Source: Aplysia californica (Eukaryota; Mollusca; Gastropoda; Aplysiida; Aplysiidae). From it: a stretch of 64,000 nucleotides of DNA. The position numbers and the translations under genes were made by a program. Under the pieces are notes generated by a model. That model had not been told where the DNA came from. It saw only the letters and a list, made by a program, of their open reading frames with translations, and ran no database searches. Positions 21,071 to 35,700 of this stretch are shown here, piece after piece (within the stretch, counting starts at the first letter, position 1; every line of letters starts with the position of its first letter). The stretch spans positions 680,170 through 744,169 of the forward strand of contig NW_004797354.1 of assembly GCF_000002075.1 (NCBI RefSeq), written 5' to 3'.

Positions 21071-24000
21071 TGTTGTTTTGTTTTATTTATCTTTCAGCCC
21101 TTGAGCTAGCACCAAATGATCCTAAAGCTCTGTTCCGAAGATGCCAAGCTTATGAAAATGTGGGAAAAGTGGAAGAAGCTTTCAAAGATGCAGCCCTGTT
21201 GATAAAAGTGGACCCACAAAACAAGGCGGTGCGCCCTGTGTTTAGCAGACTCAATACAGTCGTACAAGACAGGGTAATTAAAATACTAACCCCTTTCCCT
21301 CTGTATTTCTTCCATTTTTTAGACACTCTTCATTTTTAGACTTCCCCATTGGGATTTGAACTCGTGCCATGAAGATGCCGCTGACTCTAGATTTGTTTTT
21401 AGTTTAGTTTAGTAGAGGGTTTTACGGGGCTCGCACCTGCATAAGGGCGAAAACATAGAGAACGCCGATTTCGGAGACCGACTCAGTAAGCGCCGATAGG
21501 TATAAAAATTCCCTTATGATTTCCAACTTGCCCCACATAGAGCTGACTGACTGCAGGCGGCTTTAAACTCAGATCGGCGTTGTCGGCTTATCGGAATCCA
21601 AACTACATTCTTCTTACGCCGAAAAAGTGGGAAGGGCGTCTCGCTGTCAACTCACGACCACAGTGCTTTCTTGTCGTATCTCCATTTTTTAACAGTGAAA
21701 ATGTAACTTCTTCTTAAGCTCACTCTTTGTTGTGAACTGCTTTCACTATTTCACTGTTATTAAAAACGGAGATGCAACATGAAAGCACTGAGGTCGCGAA
21801 CTCTCAATGCCGTCTCGTCGTCGCCAACTCGGGTTGCGCGATTTGCGTGACGTCACCCTACTGGACAGGGGACAATTTTAAATGGCCATTTCAGGGCTGG
21901 TGCTTCACGGTAGTCAAAAACTAATTATATTTTTGAAATCAGCGTCGTCAAATTAGGGTGGTCATCGAGCAGAATTACATTTTAAGCAATATTTTAGGAA
22001 TTTCGATTTTTTTATCCCCAAATAAATGCTTCATAAATACCAGCTGTGTTGTGTAATTTTTTTTCTTATATCTATATATCTAGGCTTTAGGCGTCCTCTA
22101 TGTTGAGTCAAGCAGACACCTACTGGCGCCTGTCCGCGTCGATCTTCAGCCGCTTAAGTCTCGGCGTTCTTTATGTTATCGCCCTAAGATGATATGAGCG
22201 CCAAGAGGTGGATGTCAACAGAGAAGTCTTTACAGGGAATCAGACTTACTCTGCTCACCTCTCTAGCTTCAACAGCACAAAGTCTGCTTCGACAATCAAG
22301 GCACCCCGGAAATAGCAGGTCACAAGAGTGTGACAAACATGCAAAAGAAGTAGAGGAAAATGACAATAGTAAGGATTAGGAAAGAAAAAGCGGCAGTTCC
22401 CTGTTGTAGATCAGGCACAGTTATGAGCGTGACATTGATGGATCAGCCCATTTTTAATTGTTCTGTGCATGAACGAAAAATGTCCCCCCCTTTGGGAACG
22501 GCCTTAAAACCCTACAGTCAGTGGCACCGCCCCGGGGGTAAACTGGATTTGTGATTGGCGCCAAGTAGCTCGTTCTGCAGTGCTTCCAATCTTCCTTGGG
22601 TTTTTTTTGTTGGAAATCTGTACGTTCCGAAAGTTTTGTACTTGCTGCATCAACGTATCAACTCCATGCACTAAAGAAAAAGAGAAAGACAGTATTAACT
22701 TATCGGCATTCCGTAGCAAAGGATCAGTACGTGCCTCTGTAACTTGTCGGATATTAAATGGTAACTCTCTGCAATAAGTTGTATTAGAAACTGCCATATT
22801 GCGCATTTTGCACCCTCAACAATAATTGTTTCTCTGTGCGGTTCGGTCACCAATAGGTTTTAACATGCAAATCGGCAAAAATCTACAACTAAGTGATAGG
22901 TAATTCTCCCCATTCCTTTCATTTATTAATTCTTTCTGTCTGTCTTCCGGTTTTTGCTGTATCAGTATTTTTTTCGAATAAAGTTGCGTTTTACCCCGAT
23001 CATTTTGTAAAGAAACTATGCTTAGTGAATTTTTAAAAAACATTATGTATGATATTTTAAGGTGATTTCTTCCTTTTCCAGGATTTCCAAACATCATTAT
23101 TATCACCATCCTCATTGCCTTTCTCACCCTGCACCAGGGTATAGGCCACAAACACTTTCCACCTTTCTCTACCCTGGGCTAGCCTTTGTTGTCATTCCAT
23201 GCTGTTGGGGTATGCACCAGGACAAATATCCAGGAGCTAAATGGTTAAAATGCTTAGAACATCTGAGTGGCTTATAAATAGATTTGTGTTTTCGTTAATG
23301 AGCATGTTTTTTCTCTTTGTAGAGTAAAAATTGTTCTTTTTTGGGGGGGAATGTCTGAAAGTGTTGAAATGGTACATTTGGTCACAAACTACTTTCTATT
23401 TAACCTTTTTAAAGTGTGTTGTTGAGAAAGTTTTCCTTGACTTTTGATTGCAGATCAAGAAGCAGAACAGCACAACACACAAAGTTTCACAGATGTTCAA
23501 CATCACCTTTGATGCATCTGGTGACAAAGAGAAGAGACTTCAGGTTTGCCATTTTTGTCAAATACAGGATCAAAGAAAGTTTTGGGAATTACTGGGAAAT
23601 AAAAAAAAAAATCTTTTGTGGAAAAGCCATGTGGCAACATCCCTTTCCCTCCATACTTTTATACCAATGAGACCAAAAGATGGGCCAAAGTTGATTTGTT
23701 TTGTGCTGTGGCTTTTTACACGTTTGCCCAGAGCCCTGTTAAGACTGGATTTCACTTTGTTCATTCTGAAAGACACTGATAGTGTTGAAGCTTTTTTTTT
23801 AGATAGACTGTATGCAGCCTTGTCTTCTGTCCCAAATTTCCCAAATTTGGCAATTGGGAATTTGAGAGGACATTTTCTTGCTCTACACCAACACCAGCCC
23901 TGCGTAATCTGGTGTTATAACATTGAATAATCTGGTGTTATAACATTGAATAATCTGGTGTTATAACATTGAATAATCTGGTGTTATAACATTGAATAAT

Positions 24001-27000
24001 CTGGTGTTATAACATTGAATGTTCCCGATTGGGTTACTAGGGCAGCATATTCCACACAGAAATGTACTTTTAAATGGACATAAAGGGTGTTGAGCTAAAA
24101 GTTATTTCAATAGAAATTGCCTACGAGTAGAAAAATGTCTTTTTCTAATATTACTTTTATTTATTTCAGCACAATGTTTTGTCAGTATTTTTGTAACAAA
24201 TCATTTGATCAAGTCATAGCACCGGAATGAAAAATATCTTTTCGTTTTTCCGATTTTGACACAAATGACCTGAAAGTCATTGTTGGCTGATATTTTTGTG
24301 AGGTATGCATTTTTCAAGTTAAAAATAAAGTTTAAGAAAAAACAATTTAAAAAATAATGAACGTAGGTTTTTTAGAGGAACCAAAGCATTCTGTATCAGT
24401 GTGTTCTTTCTAATCTTATGTAAGTGGTAATTTCTTCTAGGGCATGAACAATTTGGTGGTTCTGGGTCGAGAGGAAGTGGGAGCCAACATGATCATACGT
24501 GAGGGCGGTTTGTCGAAGCTGAAAGCTGTCCTGTCAGAGAGGCAGCCAGAGATAGTCCAAGCAGCGGTGCGTGTGCTTGCTACTCTGTCAAAGGACAGCA
24601 AAGAGAGGGTAAGTTATAAAACAAAGTAAAGAAGAAAAATCACGGAAAGTGGGTTTGTAAATTGCTCCTTGCGGGTTCGTAAATATCTCCTTGTGATGGG
24701 TGTAGGGGAATTTGAACAGCTTCATCTTCACTTCTCTTTTCTTGATATTCATTCCATTCTTTTATTTTTTCCCCCCCTCACTTCACTTTTCAGATCTTCC
24801 TTTAGTTTCTTTTTCTCTCATTTATTTTTATTTATTCATTCACTTTTTCTACAAGAGATATGATATGATTCGATGTCACCTGAATAAGGCGAACCTCTTC
24901 TTTCTTTTCTCCTCTGCAGGTCTGGTAAGTCTTTATGCTTTCCTTTCCCCTGTCTGTTATTTCGTTTTGGTGTCTTACAGTCTCCCAGCAGTTTGGGATG
25001 GATGGTTAGCATCATGCAGTGCTGTAATGCAGATAACCGTAATTCGGATTTCTTCTGAAAAGGGGAGGGGGGTGTCTTGTACTTTCGTTTTAATGTAATT
25101 TTATTTTTCTTCACTTGTCACTTATTTTGCTTAGTCCAGTCAGTGATGGACATTGAAGCAGAGATCCTGCTTCGCAGATAACCTTTCAGCCTGGAAGGTT
25201 ACAACACGAAAATTTGGCTTGTGTTGTTCATGCTTCGTTTGAACAGTAGGTTACAACCCCTGCCACCTTTGACAAATATATAGTGTCTTGTTTGATCTAA
25301 TTCTGTACATAAATATGGACAAACAGTGTGCCGCTGTCTTGAAAGAAGTGGATCTGCCTACCATCTTGCGTCTGATGTCGGCGGAAACGGAAGAGATGTC
25401 TTCGTCTGTAGCGCTGCTGGTGCAGAACCTGATAAGCTACTACACGGAGCTGGACCAGTATATTGCTAGCGTGCAGAAACATGAGGAGGAGAAGAAAAAG
25501 GGCGTACGCAAGCCCTACCCACAGTTGCAGTTAGGTATGTATATCTGGATTTTCTTCATTTTTTTCCCTCCTCTCCTTCCTACACTTTCTCATTCTTCTC
25601 ATTCAATTTTTTTTCTTCCTCCGTCTTTTTCCTAATCTGCTTTTTCTTTTCATTTTTTTTCTTTTTGATGTTTTTCTTCCATCCTCCCCTTCCCATCTTT
25701 GCATCTTTTGTCATCCTACTCTTGAGTACATTTGGGTATTTGGCTCCCCTTCCACATCACCAAGGTCATTTTAAATACTCATATTTTTTCACCCCTCAGG
25801 GCAATGCTACTGACTGAAGTGTCTTTAAGCCATTCCCAAAGGAGGGACATTAACTAGCAATGCCAATCGGGCTTTCCCGCGCGGCGAAAATTTGGTCCCC
25901 GTTTACGGGCGATTTTGCGGACCCGGCCGAAGCGTAGGTGACTAACTTTGTCAACCTCGGTCTGCTCTATTTCCGAATCAATCCGAATGAAACTCGGCAA
26001 CCAATCAGAAAATAGGGCAAACTAATGATATGTGGACGTTGAAGTTCGTACACATAAATTAACCTATACTTTTGGTGTCGGGAACACTTTCGTATCGTGT
26101 ACACCGAAAAGTATAAGGAGTTTGAATTTCAACGCCGAGATGGTAATAGATCTATCTATCCTCTATAGTGTGCTCAAATTTGAACGTTCTGTGTCAAGTA
26201 GTTGTTTAAACCCGATCATAAATGCACTACTACCCCCCTATCCAAAGCGGCTTCGCACAGAGACCGGCCATTTTCCCCTCACTCTCGTGGCAAATGTATG
26301 TGACATACAAATCCCGCCATGACTATTCCGGGCCTGTTCATTGGTCACTTGAAATAGGGCAATGGCGGGCTCGCGCATCCGGTTGTTTTTCTCTCTATTC
26401 CCCTGTAACATCGCAATGGGGGTATTCCGAGGCGAGGTTATCTCGTCTCGGGGTGTTCACGTCCCAACGGCGAAAAAGAATTTTTAATTGTACGGCATGC
26501 TAGATTGAATTAACTTATCCTTTACGGTTGGCATGGTCTAAAGTCATCATAAAAAGCTTTGCAATTATTTAGTCACGCTGCCGAATATATTCTTAATGAT
26601 CCCATGTTGTGATACGATGCTATAAATAAAATGGACTCATCCCGACATCCCTTTTTCGCAAAATCGTAATATGTACACCAAAATTTTAATTTTAACAAAA
26701 TAACTACGAAATTGGTAGTAAATCTGACTGCAGAAATCATTTCTACACTCAAAAACACATCGGGTAGCCAAGTTTCTCTCGAACACTCCGATTAGTTACC
26801 GAGATATCGTCGATTTTCTTACAGAATCTGCTACTGCGTGGTCCACTTTTTAGGAGTATTTTCCTATATGTGGGTCATCCATATTTTGCCGACCTTTACA
26901 ACCCCATAATTTTTTAAATTTATGAACTGATTCTTAAAATTCAAGAAGCATAATTCTTAGAACTGAAAATTCTTTCTTAGGTACCAAAAAAAAAAGGGGT

Positions 27001-29684
27001 AAAGTGAAAATTAAAATTTTCGTTGGCATTGCTACATTAACCATGTTCTTATCCACAGTAGAATTGTAATTGTAAATGGGCTGCTGATTCATCAGTGTCA
27101 TGCTCATAACTGTGCATGAACTGCAACAGGGGACTGCTGCTTTTTCTTTCCAAATTCTTACTATCGGTATTTATCCTCTACTTCTTTTGTATCTTTGTCA
27201 CACTCTTGTGACACTCTCAGGGTTCTTGATAGTCGAAACAGACTTTTGTGCTTTTGAAGCTAGAGAGGTGAACAGAGTAAGCCTGATTCCCTGTAGGGAC
27301 TTCTCTGTTGACATCCACCCCTTGGCGCTAATATTATGACTTACGCTGTTGCGAGTGCCGGAAATCCTCTACTAAAACATTGTATTTTATGGTCCTTATC
27401 GATTCATAAGTTTTTGGTAACAAATAGCATTCAATTTTTACTTACACTGTTGTTCCCTTCTGCCAAACTTGTCATACTTCAGACTGTTGGGAAAAGATAA
27501 CGGGCATATGTGGTGAATGGTTAGATGCTTTGCTGTTGCACACAGATGTGAGAAGAAATTTTTGAGTCTCTGTCTTCTGCTGGGATGCTGTATCCACTCT
27601 GGCCTTGTCTTGATGGGGGGCATAAAACATCTCAGTTACAATTTTGGGGAAAGAGTAACTTTTGATCAGGTTGCATAAAAAATGTTGTACCTTACAGGGG
27701 AAGCAGCTCAGGCCTCCCTCTTGAGTTACAATTTAGGGGAAAGAGAGTTTTTGATCTTGTAGCATTAAGAATATTGTGCCTTACAGGTGCGGAGGCCCAG
27801 GCTTTCCTCAAAGAAGTGTTCCAGGGACTGGTAAAGATGCTGCCCAGTGCCAAAGTGACTGCCCATGGCCGTGACTCTGCCATGGAGCTCATCACGAAAA
27901 ATGTGGTATCGCGCACAGGGGCGGACTGGACCAAACATTTCCTGGATACAGAGGGTGAGCCCAGAATGTTTGACTTGCTGCGGGTGGTTGGCAGGTGCTC
28001 TGGTGTAGTTTGCTCCTTCTTTCCTATCAAACGTCTATCATGCTTTTCTTTCACCCTTCTTTTTTGTGTTTGTCACTGTCTTGCTCCTTCTTTCCTGTCA
28101 AATAACTATCATTCTTATCTTTCCTCCTTTTTTTTTTGTGTTTGTTACTCTCTTGTAACACCTCTTATCTTCTGCACTTATACGACTTAATTGTGTTGCG
28201 AGTGCCAATATAACGCTTTCGAAAACTTAATAGATTTTCTCATAAGAGTTCATGTGTATGGAAATTTCTGTTCATCTTAAGCCTGACAACCTGGCACCTG
28301 TGGTGTGATGATTTTGGACCCTTCGCATTGTACCAAATGCCCTTATAAAAAAAAATCTGTGTGTTAAGATACAATTTTCATTTGAATTAAATTTGGGCTT
28401 TGGGCCATGGAGGGTAAATTTCTTTTTAATGCTCCAGCTATCTATGGATGGTATTAACTTTTTCTATGCCATTCACTTCACACTGTGCCACCAGCCTATA
28501 TATTGTATATAAATGATGAAATTATTGTGTGTAGAAAAAGTTATAATTATTAGAAAAAGTTTTATTCATTCTGCACTTGTTTCAGAAAGAGTTAAAGAAT
28601 CCACAGCAATGTAGTTCTCTGTAGATCTTATAAAAAATCATTTGTATGGATGGTGTTATGTTCTTATCATACAATAAATTTCTTCAAAACATTTTAACAC
28701 GCAAAAAGACCCTACTGATTTGGATGATGATGAGTAGACCAGAAAGTTAGCCAGCTGTGCTTTTATACTAGCGCTGTCTCCTGATTTTTATTTAGAACTT
28801 ACAGATTGACCTTGGTAATGGTTGTAGAACAAAAAGAGTTGATCCATTTGTTCCTGGAAAACGCTTAGAGCATAGCACTATTGACACGAAAAGACAATTT
28901 TCATTTCAGTTATACTTATTCGTGGACCATAGAGGCTTATTCCAACAGTACTCCGGTACTCTAGTGGCAAAGATATATCATTATGATGTTTTCTGTGATT
29001 TTTATTATTGGGGCTCATAGAGTTCACAATGATAATCCCCAATTTTTTCCTTTTCTTCTATTTAAGTTACCTCTTTAAACCGAAAACCCAACTGAACAGA
29101 ACAAATTTTCTGTCCCTTTTATTGCATTTGAGATTTAAGAATTTCATTTTTTTCTGTCATGGGCCATAGAAACCAGGCTGTATTTAAGAATTTTTTTTTT
29201 TCTATCATGGGCCAAAGGGGGTTAATTTTGCTTGACTCTGTACAGGTGTGGAGAACCTACTGACAGTGGCTGGCACCCAGAAGGAGTTCAAGACCCTGCC
29301 AACCACACCCATGTCCAGCATGCACGCCTCGGTGGCCCTCTCCAAGATCTTCGACGACCTCATCAGCGACCAGCTGCGAGAGAAGTTCAAGGACAAATGT
29401 CAGGAGCATTTCAGGTCGGTCAGCTCAGCAATGTATTCATAGTCTACTTTCACAAAGTTGTTTCTCTTTTCATTTAAAGTTTAAAGGGAAATGGTTGTCA
29501 TGCGCATTTGTGCATCGACTTTTCCATGCAGACTTTTCAGATTTTCGTCTGGTCTCTTTCGGTGCTGGCCACTGTCTGTAGATTCTCCACTCCTGTACTC
29601 ACAGTCAGGCAAAATTAGCTCTCTCCGCCAGGTTCACACACTCTCTGCCCAGGTACTGGCACATTCATAATCACTCACCTACAC

Positions 29685-29746
<62 letters not shown>

Positions 29747-32700
29747 AAGCACTCACCCACATTCTCACACACTCACCCACACTCTCACACACTCACTCAT
29801 GCTCATAAAGTTCACATGCCCCCCTCACCTATACTCCATTTACACATACGGACCTCTGCTCCTTTACTTCTTAGCTAGTGAGCAACTCCACCTTTCCTCC
29901 TCCCCCCTCAAAAGAACTATATATATATATTTTTTTTAATGATTGTATCGTTGGTGTCACAAGCAATCAGCTGAAGTTTGTTTTGGGTACTTTTTACACC
30001 AGAGACAAAAAACCTAGTTTTTATCGTGTTGTTCCATTCCTTATAAGGAATCCTGAAAAGCAAGAAAATAGTAAGCCTTGACCTAAGCATTTATCTGAAT
30101 TTTTAGGGATGCTGAAAAGTGCATCTTTATGAAAACTTTGGGAGTGTGTTGAAGTTAAAAATTTTCAAAATTTGGTCTAAAGTGGATTGCTTGTGATAGT
30201 GATGATATGGTACATTTAAGTTAATAAAATGGTACATTTAGATTAATCTATGCGTAATCTTCTACCTCTCTCCAGAGATTTGTTCTCAGACAACATTTTT
30301 GAATCTAAGATTGAGGCTGTGGCCGCCATATCTTCTCTGCTGCAGGTAAAGCAAATGTTTCTACATGCTTGAACCTTTAGTGTTTGGATTAAGAGTTGCC
30401 TTGGACAGGTGGTCTTGTGTGGTTTGCAGCTCCTTCTGTCCTGTGAAACATCTATCGTCCTTATCTCCCCTCATTTTTTGTGTTTACTTTCTTCTAACAC
30501 TGCTAATTTTTGGCACCTTTATGACCTTATTGTGCTGCAAGTGCTGTTAAATTTGTACTAAAACTAAACTAAACAATTGCTTCAACCAACTTGTATAAAA
30601 ATTCATTCATATCGTCATTAGTACGAGCATATTCAGTCATTATCTTGTGTGCGAGAAGAACATAATTTTGTTTTTTAATCCGGTGACTATTTGTGTGTGT
30701 GTGTGTGTGTGTGAGTGTGCATGTGTGTTGATGTGTGCTTGTATGTATTTGCCATGCTGCAGTAAATTTCTTTTTGTAGAAATGAATATAATGTTATCTT
30801 AATGCATGAAGCAATTTCAACTCTGTCATCTTTGATTCCCAAAGTGATATGAATAGCTGGCTATCCCACCAATCGGGAGTGCCATACCTGTATGCAAGGT
30901 GGGTGTGTGTGTGGGGGGGGGGGGGGGTGGAGGGGAAGGATCGCATCTTCTCTGTACTATCTAGGCCTTCTGTTCAGCTCTCTTGCACCTGTCGGACTGA
31001 TCTACCAGAAAGTAGGCCACCAAACCAAGTATTGTGGAATCCACCCTTGGAGCATTTTCCTTACGCAGACTTGCCTGCTGTCAGGCAGTTTCTTGATAGG
31101 GCTACAGTCCTGGATTTGGCAACGAGAATTTGTGAGATTTACTACCCTACACCAAAACCAGTCTCATTTGATGTAATTATCATACCTGCCAACCCTACAG
31201 AAAAAATCGGTAGATCACCGACTTTTGGGTCAAACTACCGATCCACCGATTTTGAGATGAAGCCGACTTCGGGATTCAGCAGGGTGACTGCCAGGCCCTG
31301 GGAATTACCCGGGAATTTGAGAAAGTTATCGAATATTTGAAAACCAAATCCGATAACGCCGTAAGTTCATTTTTGCCGGTCGCGATTGTGATTCATTCGG
31401 CTCCCTCGAGAGTATGTTTCTTCACGCAGACAGGCGGCTATGGTGGCAAGCGGGCGTGATACCGACGTTTGATCGGGATAATCAAGATATACTTTCACTT
31501 TCGTTACCACCCACAAATTTGCTGGTAGTAGTTTGATAACGCAACATTAATTGTAACAACATGCAGGCTGTGCATGGCAAACGCTGTGTCGCCTTGAAAA
31601 TAAATCAATATTTGTCCTGTGCCGTCACTTGTGAAAAAAAAAAAGAAAAGAAAAGAAAGTTATAGTTATACAAGCGTCTTGTCGGGTTCGCCATTGTGAC
31701 CGGTCAATGAACTTGCGCGTTCCATCACATTGTGAGCACCGGCACTTGAAGGGGTCACCAAAGTTCATTCAAAGTCTGAGCGCTGCGTAGTATAGGACTC
31801 CGGAATGGGGGGAGGATTATTTTTTTTCGGGGGAGGGGGGGGGGTTGAAGGCAACACCAGGGGACAAAAACTGAACTTGGAAGCAAATCTTAGTATTCTA
31901 AATTTTTTATTACCACTAGATCTAGATCTAGAAAACTCTCTGCAAAACGCGTGTTGGTGCAGGCCTTGTGTGGACTCGGGATCCGTCATACTCTTTCCTT
32001 GTAAACTGCAAAGACAAAAGGCCAAGGCTAGGCCTAAGTCATCCAAGGCCCACCTTTTCTTCATCTTTTCTTCTTTGCTTCTGTTTTTTTTTGTTTGGGG
32101 GGGGGGGGGGGGGGATTGGTTTCATTTGTGTGTGTGCGTGCAGGTATGAATAGGACAGGAACTGCACAAACTACTAATCTACTAATAGGGTAAATGCCTC
32201 TGGTAGTTTTCATATTTGTCTTCTTTTTTTTTTTTGGTTTTTATTCTTTTTGTCATTTTCTACATTTGTTTGAAGTCGCAAACACAATCATGCATATTTG
32301 ATGTGGGTCAAAATAAAATATTGATAAGGGTCCCAAATTAAGCATGCGACAAGAGGTAATATAGCCTACTACAGATTTTTTAGGTCAACTACAGATTTTT
32401 TGACAAAAATTTGCGTCCAACTACAGATTTTAGCCCAGGCAATGTTGGCAGGTATGAATTATGTTTGTACTTATGAAATCAGATGTCATGATATTGGGTG
32501 TCCCTGACTGGTTTTTGAAAAAGTTGGCAAGCCTGCATATATCTAATAGGTGGACATGCACCTTCACAGGCAAATATGCAAACTCTGTTACATTTCTTGT
32601 GTGGGTAACACTTCTAATCTTCGGCACTTATATGACTTTATTGTGTTGCAAGTGCTGAAAAACACTTACTAAAACAAAATAAAACATATTTCCTGCTGGC

Positions 32701-35700
32701 TGTTGACAGGGCCCGTATGAGGTTGGCAGCATGGTTCTCTCCTTAGAGGGTGTGGTGCCTCTCATGTTCTCTCTGGCAGACAGCGACAACCCACAGTATC
32801 AGGTGAGTTTGGGTTCAAAGTGGTTTATTTGCTGTTATTTTCTTCCTACAGCACCAACCTTTCTCAGCTACTTGACCGGGCTATGGTGCAATTGAAGAAA
32901 ACTTGCTTGTTTTGCACTATAGCGGCATTGAAAAGATCTAAAGCTATTAAAACACTTGAGCCGATTTTCGCGTATTTACGGAAATTATGTGCAGTACTTT
33001 TAGAGCTGTAATGGACTAAGTCAATTTCTTCGATTTCTGTATTTTGATGAGTGCCTGATTTCACCACGACGCCTCACATATGTTAAAGATAAGTGAGTAA
33101 CTTGATATTCAGGAATCCATCATTCTCCGGTCCTGAGACTATCACGAAAAAAATTACTGTGCATATGTCTATAAAAAAAGAATAAAAGAAACATTCAAAT
33201 TCTTTATTTCTGTCTATGAGGAAAAAGTAGTTAATTATTCATGGGATCGTCCATTGTTCACTTTCAGCTGGTGGCTGTTGAGGCAATTGTCAGCTCAGCG
33301 CAGAAGAAAGACAAGTGCAGCGGCATCCTCAAGGACGCGGTGCCCATTCTGAAGAAGCTGTACCAGTCTGCCGAGGACCACATCAGAGTCCGTGCACTTG
33401 TGGTGAGTGGCTCTCCTGGGTTCACTCATGATAACTTACTACAATAAAACCGTACGGAGCCTTGCGATTTTTGAAAATATGTCTATTTTTTTGGCCTGTG
33501 GAAGAACTCCGATCAGGTTTGCATAAAATCAGGCTTTTTTTTCTGGAATTCTGTTTCTTTCAGTTGTACGCAATTTATTGTAAATAAAGTGAAAATACAC
33601 AGATTAATTATGTTTATTTGCAATATTTGTGCAACTTATTATAAGTGATGCAAAAACACACTTTTATTTGCATGATTTGAGCGACTTTTCATAAATGAAG
33701 TGAAAGTACATATTTTATTTGTGTGTATTTGCTATGCACTATTTGCCAGGATTTGTATATAATGTAATCTGAATCTAAAGTTCTGGAGCCTACCAATTCC
33801 CCCCACCCCCCCCCCCCCCCCCACCAAACTCCGATTTTTAGGGAGGAGTCTTGAGGTAAACCTGAGAGGGGGCTCTTGAGGTTAAGGGGTTCACCTCTCA
33901 TTCAATAGGTCCCGGGTTTGAATCCAGAGAACGACGGAAAATTTTCTTATCCAAAATTGTCTCCTTTCACCTCCTTTACTGCTCTAGCAATGTTCTGTCG
34001 TCTGCTTTCGTTCATCTCCACTTTCTGCCCCCACCCCCTCACCTCCTTTGCCCCCTTCTCTGGGCTCCTGGCTCTTTTTGTAGTCTTTCTCTCTTTCTAC
34101 TGCTACTTCTTCGTTCCTTCTTACTGCTGTCTTTCAGCCACACCCCTGATATTATGGTAGGAAAGATCTACGCCTAGCCTTCTCGGCCAAGGGCGAAAAA
34201 TCTTGGAGGTTTCATGTGCAAGTTGCGCATGTTAAAGATCCTTTGGTTGTCCAAAATCGATAAAAGTAGGCTTTGACCGCAACCTGGTCAAAATTCAAGT
34301 TTTCCTACCCGCTGAAAAACGTTTAATGTGTCACTCCCGCACGCTCATATGACCTTTTGCAGTTGCGAGTGCTGAAAAACACTTGCAAAAAAAAAAAGCA
34401 CAAAATGAAAACAAATTACTGTTTTCGTCATGGAGGGGTTGGCAAGTCTGGGTGTCTGGCATTGTTCTGATGAGATAAAGCTGTGATTCTCTCATCAGTA
34501 ATAAAAAAAAAAAATCATGTACACATTTTTTTATTTTTTTCGACTGAAAATGTTCTGAAGGAAATAATGAAAATGATTAGATCCTCACAGGTTTGTTTTC
34601 TTCCCTGTGCTATTTTGAATGTACCAGCGTGTCATTGGTCCAACTCTTTGCGGGTGTTCACTCCCCTGTGCTATTTTGAATGTACCAGCGTGTCATTGGC
34701 CCAACTCTTTGCGGGTGTTGACTCCCCTGTGCTGTTTTGAATGTACCAGCGTGTCATTGGCCCAACTCTTTGCGGGTGTTCACTCCCCTGTGCTGTTTTG
34801 CTGTGTGCTTAAAGAGGGCACTAAAACAGAGATGTTTAAGTCTATTACAAAACACCGCTTTTACATGAATAAAGTTGTGAAAGCCACTTCACAACATTTT
34901 GATATCTTAAGACAGTAATTCCACCAAACTTTTCTTGCCTTTTTTCACTCCAGGGTCTCTGCAAGCTCGGCAGTTTTGGCGGCACTGATGCCAGCATGCA
35001 GCCCATGGCTGACGGATCTGCCGAGAAATTGGCTCGGATATGCCGCAAGTAAGATAAGCTTTGAATCGTGGTCACTTCATTTTTGTGCTTTTATTCACAA
35101 TGTATTATTTAAATGAAGAGAGGGTATTTTTATAATCAATTCTGTGTCCTTTTTTTTTCAGCTCACCCAATGAATATTTATTGTGTCATTTAGTTCCTTT
35201 TCATGTTTTCATCTCAGGGCTTAGTTTGTACAGGAATGTATGGTACTGCTTTTGTACAGGAATATATGGTACTGCTGATGTAACATTTAACTTTTGCTGC
35301 TCTGTAGACAAAGACTTTTACAACAGTGTGCACAACGCCATCTACGTCTGATTGTCAGTGTTTGCAACTTTCTTTGAGGTGGCCTTAAGACGGGACATAT
35401 TTTGAATAAATGAAGTATTGTAATTTCTGCAGAAATCACCTCGTTTTGTTGTTCAGTTTTGTTCCAGCTTATGTATCATCTCTTGTTTTATGAGTTCATG
35501 CCTAGTGGAAAAGTTAAGATAAAAGATATCTTCATTTTCATATCCATAGAATAATAGTAATTGTGTTGCATCATGGTGAGATCAGGCGCTCGTCAAAATA
35601 GTGAATCCGAAAAATCTGCATTTTTCAACCAATTTGGAATTTTTTTCCAAATTTTTGTTATTTGGCTCAACACCTTGCATGTTCATTGAAAAACACTTTT

